Part shown: positions 61,656 to 64,000 of the stretch, piece by piece
Numbering within the stretch: position 1 is the first letter of the stretch
Layout: every line of letters starts with the position of its first letter
Source of the DNA: CAZLRH01 sp964562015
Lineage (GTDB): Bacteria; Verrucomicrobiota; Verrucomicrobiia; Opitutales; JABDGR01
Length of the DNA stretch: 64,000 bases
Direction of reading: 5' to 3'
NCBI GenBank assembly: GCA_964562015.1
Contig: CAZLRH010000016.1
Span: 1-64,000, forward strand
Program-made: the position numbers and the translations under genes
The notes under the pieces: generated by a model
Databases searched by the model: none
The model's input: only the letters and a program-made list of their open reading frames with translations
What the model was told of the DNA's origin: nothing

Positions 61656-63407
61656 CTAATCCCCATCACGCCCGCGGCCACCACCACCGGGCGGCGGGCG
61701 GCGTCCGTAACGGCGATGGCGGCGCTGCTGTTGCTGAGCCAGGCGCTCGCGTTCGGGATAGCGCACTTTCGGCGGGCCACCGGGATTGTTTGCCGCTCCC
61801 GGCGCAGAATCCGCCGGCTGTCCTTCTTGAGCAGAAGCCTCCGAGCCCGCAGGAACTTCCGCGGGCTGGCCGGACTCTTCGCCGCGCGGCTCATCGCGAA
61901 AATCTCGCTGGGAATCGTCGCGCGGTTCGCCACGCGAGCGATTTTCAAGATCAGTGTCCCGGCCTTGGGTCGAATGAAATTCCGTCTCGGCATAAGGCGG
62001 GAGGCTGCCGGTCTCCGGCGCGTCGTCCTCAGCGTCGCTGTGCGGGGTGCGGAAGGAATCGTCGCGGGCGAGGGCGCGCTTGGCGGCTTCCTGTTCGGGG
62101 TCCGGGTAATCTGAAATCGGGGCGCGTGGCGGCGGAGCCTCGCGGTCGGGCGGCGGATAATCGCCGCCGCGGGTGTTCGGCGGGCGGTCGCCGCGGCGAG
62201 GCTGGTTCTGGCGATCGCGATCGAAACCACCGCGGCCACGGTCGTTGCGGCCCTGGCCCTGGCGTCCACCGCCTTGGTTTCCACCCTGATTTCCGCCTTG
62301 ATTGCCGCCGCGCTGGCCACGGCGATTGCCTTGGTCCTGGTGACGTTGGGGCTGGCCCTGCCGGCGCTGCCCGTCGTAGTCGCGAGGCGGAGCCGGGCGG
62401 CGTCCCTGGCCTTCGTGGCCGCCCTCGGAAGCGGGGCGGTCCTGGCCGGAATTTTCCTGGCCGTCGTTGCCCGGGCGGGAGTCACCCTCAACGCCGTCGC
62501 CGTCGGACTGATTGCGACCGGCCCACGGCATGGGCTCGGTGGGCCCGTCAAAATCATCGTCCTCTTCGTCGGCGTATTCAGTGAGGTCGTCTTCACCGGG
62601 CGGCGGGGCATCCGCGGGGCGGGCGCGCGCCGGTGTTTGAATGCGTTCGGGCTCGGGCGGGAAATTCTGGCGGGACGGCAGCTGCACCTCGCGGGAGGCC
62701 AGGCCGGCCAATTCCGTCGAGCGCGGCAGGCGCGGAGATTCCACGGTCGCGGCGGGCCGGATGACGAGGGCCGAAATCACATTGGCCGGGCGCAGGCGGA
62801 CAATATTCTCCACGGCGTCGGCCAGCAATTCGGGATTGATGGCCGATTGCGGGTCAATGGCCAGCGTCGCCTCGGGCGCAGTCTCGGTGTTCGGGCGCGC
62901 ATAAACTGTCGTGGCCCGGATGCCGTCGTCGCGCAATTCGTCAAACAGTTGCTCGGTAAAATGATGGAGGCCGCCCTCGATAGCGGCGGTCACGGGGCCG
63001 CCCGGCGCGGGGCCTTCGCCATTCCAGCATAGCACGATGAAATGGCCCTTTTCCTTGCGCAGCCACGGCAGCGTGCACCGCGCGAGGACCAACGGGCACA
63101 GCAGGCCGACGTTAAGACGTTCGGCCAAATCGGCCACAGGGGTGTCGAGCAGCGGGGCGGGTAAGCGCCGCGCGGCGTGGACGACAAAGCTCACATGCCC
63201 TTCGCGTGCCAGAACATCGTCCACCGTCTGCGTGAGCGCGGCGGGGTCGGCGAGGTTGACCGTGAGGGGGATAAAGTCGTCGTGAGGATAGGGATTGCGG
63301 GCGAACTGGGTCGCGAGAGCGTACACCCGGCAGCCCATACCGAGGAGGCGCCGGGCAATGGCTAGGCCCGGGCCGGCGTCGGCGCCGGTAACTAAAGCTA
63401 TGTCCAT
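61656..63407 (-). CDS. SDR-fold protein with a long RGG/acidic disordered tail; catalytic Tyr/Lys lost
   Basis: Residues 1-230 are a short-chain dehydrogenase fold (nucleotide motif LVTGADAGPGLAIARRLLG, VNLADPAAL, VVHAARRL, KGHFIVLCWN). At the usual YxxxK position the sequence reads VTAAIEGGL, so the catalytic Tyr and Lys are replaced. Residues ~240-583 are disordered: acidic patches (EYADEEDDDFDGPTEP), then glycine/arginine/asparagine/glutamine repeats (RGGNQGGNQGGNQGG, QGRNDRGRGGFDR), ending QQQQRRHRRYGRRPPPGGGG. The tail resembles RNA-binding RGG regions. An NAD-binding or scaffold RNA-binding protein is inferred. Confidence 0.8.
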   Translation of the reverse strand: MDIALVTGADAGPGLAIARRLLGMGCRVYALATQFARNPYPHDDFIPLTVNLADPAALTQTVDDVLAREGHVSFVVHAARRLPAPLLDTPVADLAERLNVGLLCPLVLARCTLPWLRKEKGHFIVLCWNGEGPAPGGPVTAAIEGGLHHFTEQLFDELRDDGIRATTVYARPNTETAPEATLAIDPQSAINPELLADAVENIVRLRPANVISALVIRPAATVESPRLPRSTELAGLASREVQLPSRQNFPPEPERIQTPARARPADAPPPGEDDLTEYADEEDDDFDGPTEPMPWAGRNQSDGDGVEGDSRPGNDGQENSGQDRPASEGGHEGQGRRPAPPRDYDGQRRQGQPQRHQDQGNRRGQRGGNQGGNQGGNQGGGRQGQGRNDRGRGGFDRDRQNQPRRGDRPPNTRGGDYPPPDREAPPPRAPISDYPDPEQEAAKRALARDDSFRTPHSDAEDDAPETGSLPPYAETEFHSTQGRDTDLENRSRGEPRDDSQRDFRDEPRGEESGQPAEVPAGSEASAQEGQPADSAPGAANNPGGPPKVRYPERERLAQQQQRRHRRYGRRPPPGGGGRGRDGD

Positions 63408-63623
63408 GGGAAAGGTTTTGGTCGGTTAAGAGTGAACTGCAACCCGGTGCGGGGTGAAAGCACCAGGATTTGGTTGGCGGCGCCGCGAGCCTCGGAAGAC
63501 CGGACGCCGGGAGGTTAAGTTTGCGGTTTGAATCGTTCACCGGGGTGGGTGAACAGCAAAGGGTTCGACTCGGCAATAATGGGTACCGCCGCAGGGTGCA
63601 AGCGTCGAATCGGGACTCGAACT

Positions 63624-64000
63624 TCACTTAGGCTTCACTGACTTGGCTGCTGCATGTTTGACGGCGGCGGCATCGAGGTGAAACTGGTGCAGCATCCGGT
63701 GAATCATCGGCGCGACAAAAACGCCGATGGTGCTGAGAAAAATAATGCTGCTGAACAACGCGTAGCCGGAAGCGAAGACTTTGCCCCCCGTGGTGGAAAG
63801 TGGTTCCACCGGGCCCTGGCCGCCGAGAATCATGGAGGCGTCGAACAACGCGTCCACCCAGCGCAAGGGCTCGAAGTGATGATAGCCGACAACTCCGATC
63901 GCGAGGCAAACCGCCAAAATCACCACCGCCACCGTGCCATGCCGAAACATCCGGCGGAAAAATTCCGGCCGGGGTAATAGCGGATCGCTGCGACGTTCAT
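63624..64000 (-). CDS. Channel-like two-helix membrane protein (partial, start beyond the window)
   Basis: The frame is open to the right edge, so the start is probably outside; an internal ATG at 63950 is a fallback. The visible part reads ...RSDPLLPRPEFFRRMFRHGT, a first helix (VAVVILAVCLAIGVVGYHHF), a pore-loop-like segment (WVDALFDASMILGGQGP) and a second helix (YALFSSIIFLSTIGVFVAPM), then a basic/histidine C-tail. The layout recalls 2-TM ion channels, but the TVGYGD selectivity filter is replaced by GGQGPVEPL, so potassium selectivity is unlikely. Probably a small channel-like or membrane-sensing protein. Confidence 0.6.
   Translation of the reverse strand, partial: ERRSDPLLPRPEFFRRMFRHGTVAVVILAVCLAIGVVGYHHFEPLRWVDALFDASMILGGQGPVEPLSTTGGKVFASGYALFSSIIFLSTIGVFVAPMIHRMLHQFHLDAAAVKHAAAKSVKPK

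Overview
The window reads as a chromosomal segment of a GC-rich, Gram-negative member of the Verrucomicrobiota, probably of the Opitutae type. The evidence is the 16S rRNA 5' end at the left edge (minus strand, with the verrucomicrobial GGCGTGGTTAAGA block), an LL-diaminopimelate aminotransferase (dapL), a PEP-CTERM protein, Tat-exported Gfo/Idh/MocA and gluconolactonase-like proteins, many secreted Ig/NHL-type proteins, and lipid-A type genes. The placement is an inference from these features, not a phylogeny. No transposase, phage gene or CRISPR array was found.

Layout. 1-950: start of 16S and its leader, on minus. 950-3500: small membrane proteins, a DUF971 protein and msrA, separated by inverted-repeat elements. 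3500-4390: gene-poor, with a perfect inverted repeat next to a possible gene remnant. 4394-6050: two tandem paralogous membrane-anchored proteins. 6040-7277: a 1.2 kb non-coding, heavily hairpinned tract on minus, with a boxA-like block at its 5' end and a hairpin plus T8 at its 3' end. This is the best candidate for something new. 7327-7494: five DnaA-box-like 9-mers, a possible oriC. 7.7-17.6 kb: oxidoreductase, rny, gluQ, tgt, miaA (a tRNA-modification group). 16.5-18.5 kb: a glycosyltransferase/metallophosphoesterase pair resembling the PlcP-Agt lipid-renovation pair. 18.6-24.5 kb: multicopper oxidase, hybrid sensor kinase and an ABC-2 exporter. 24.5-34.8 kb: nadB, panC, dapL, a short GGQ release-factor-like protein, SulP transporter, NDH-2, methyltransferase and glycosyltransferase. 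34.9-42.9 kb: secreted hydrolase, Ig-domain proteins, Tat phosphoesterase, ybaB, PEP-CTERM protease-like protein and recR. 42.9-52.3 kb: Na/Pi symporter, STAS protein, fic with operator-like flanks, natAB-like ABC exporter, arnB/arnC-like pair and tRNA-Gly(GCC). 52.3-64 kb: PstS-like protein, gluconolactonase-like protein, NtrC-type regulator, NHL protein, an HTH-like protein, a GGCT-like protein, an ECF sigma factor fused to a membrane sensor domain with a paralogous partner, an SDR with a long RGG-rich tail, and a channel-like membrane protein cut by the window edge.

Two themes recur. First, one protein family (membrane helix, coiled coil, conserved IPPL block) occurs four times at two distant loci, once fused to an ECF sigma factor. 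Second, several families of inverted-repeat elements occupy the intergenic spaces and in at least one case (miaA) form the end of a coding region.
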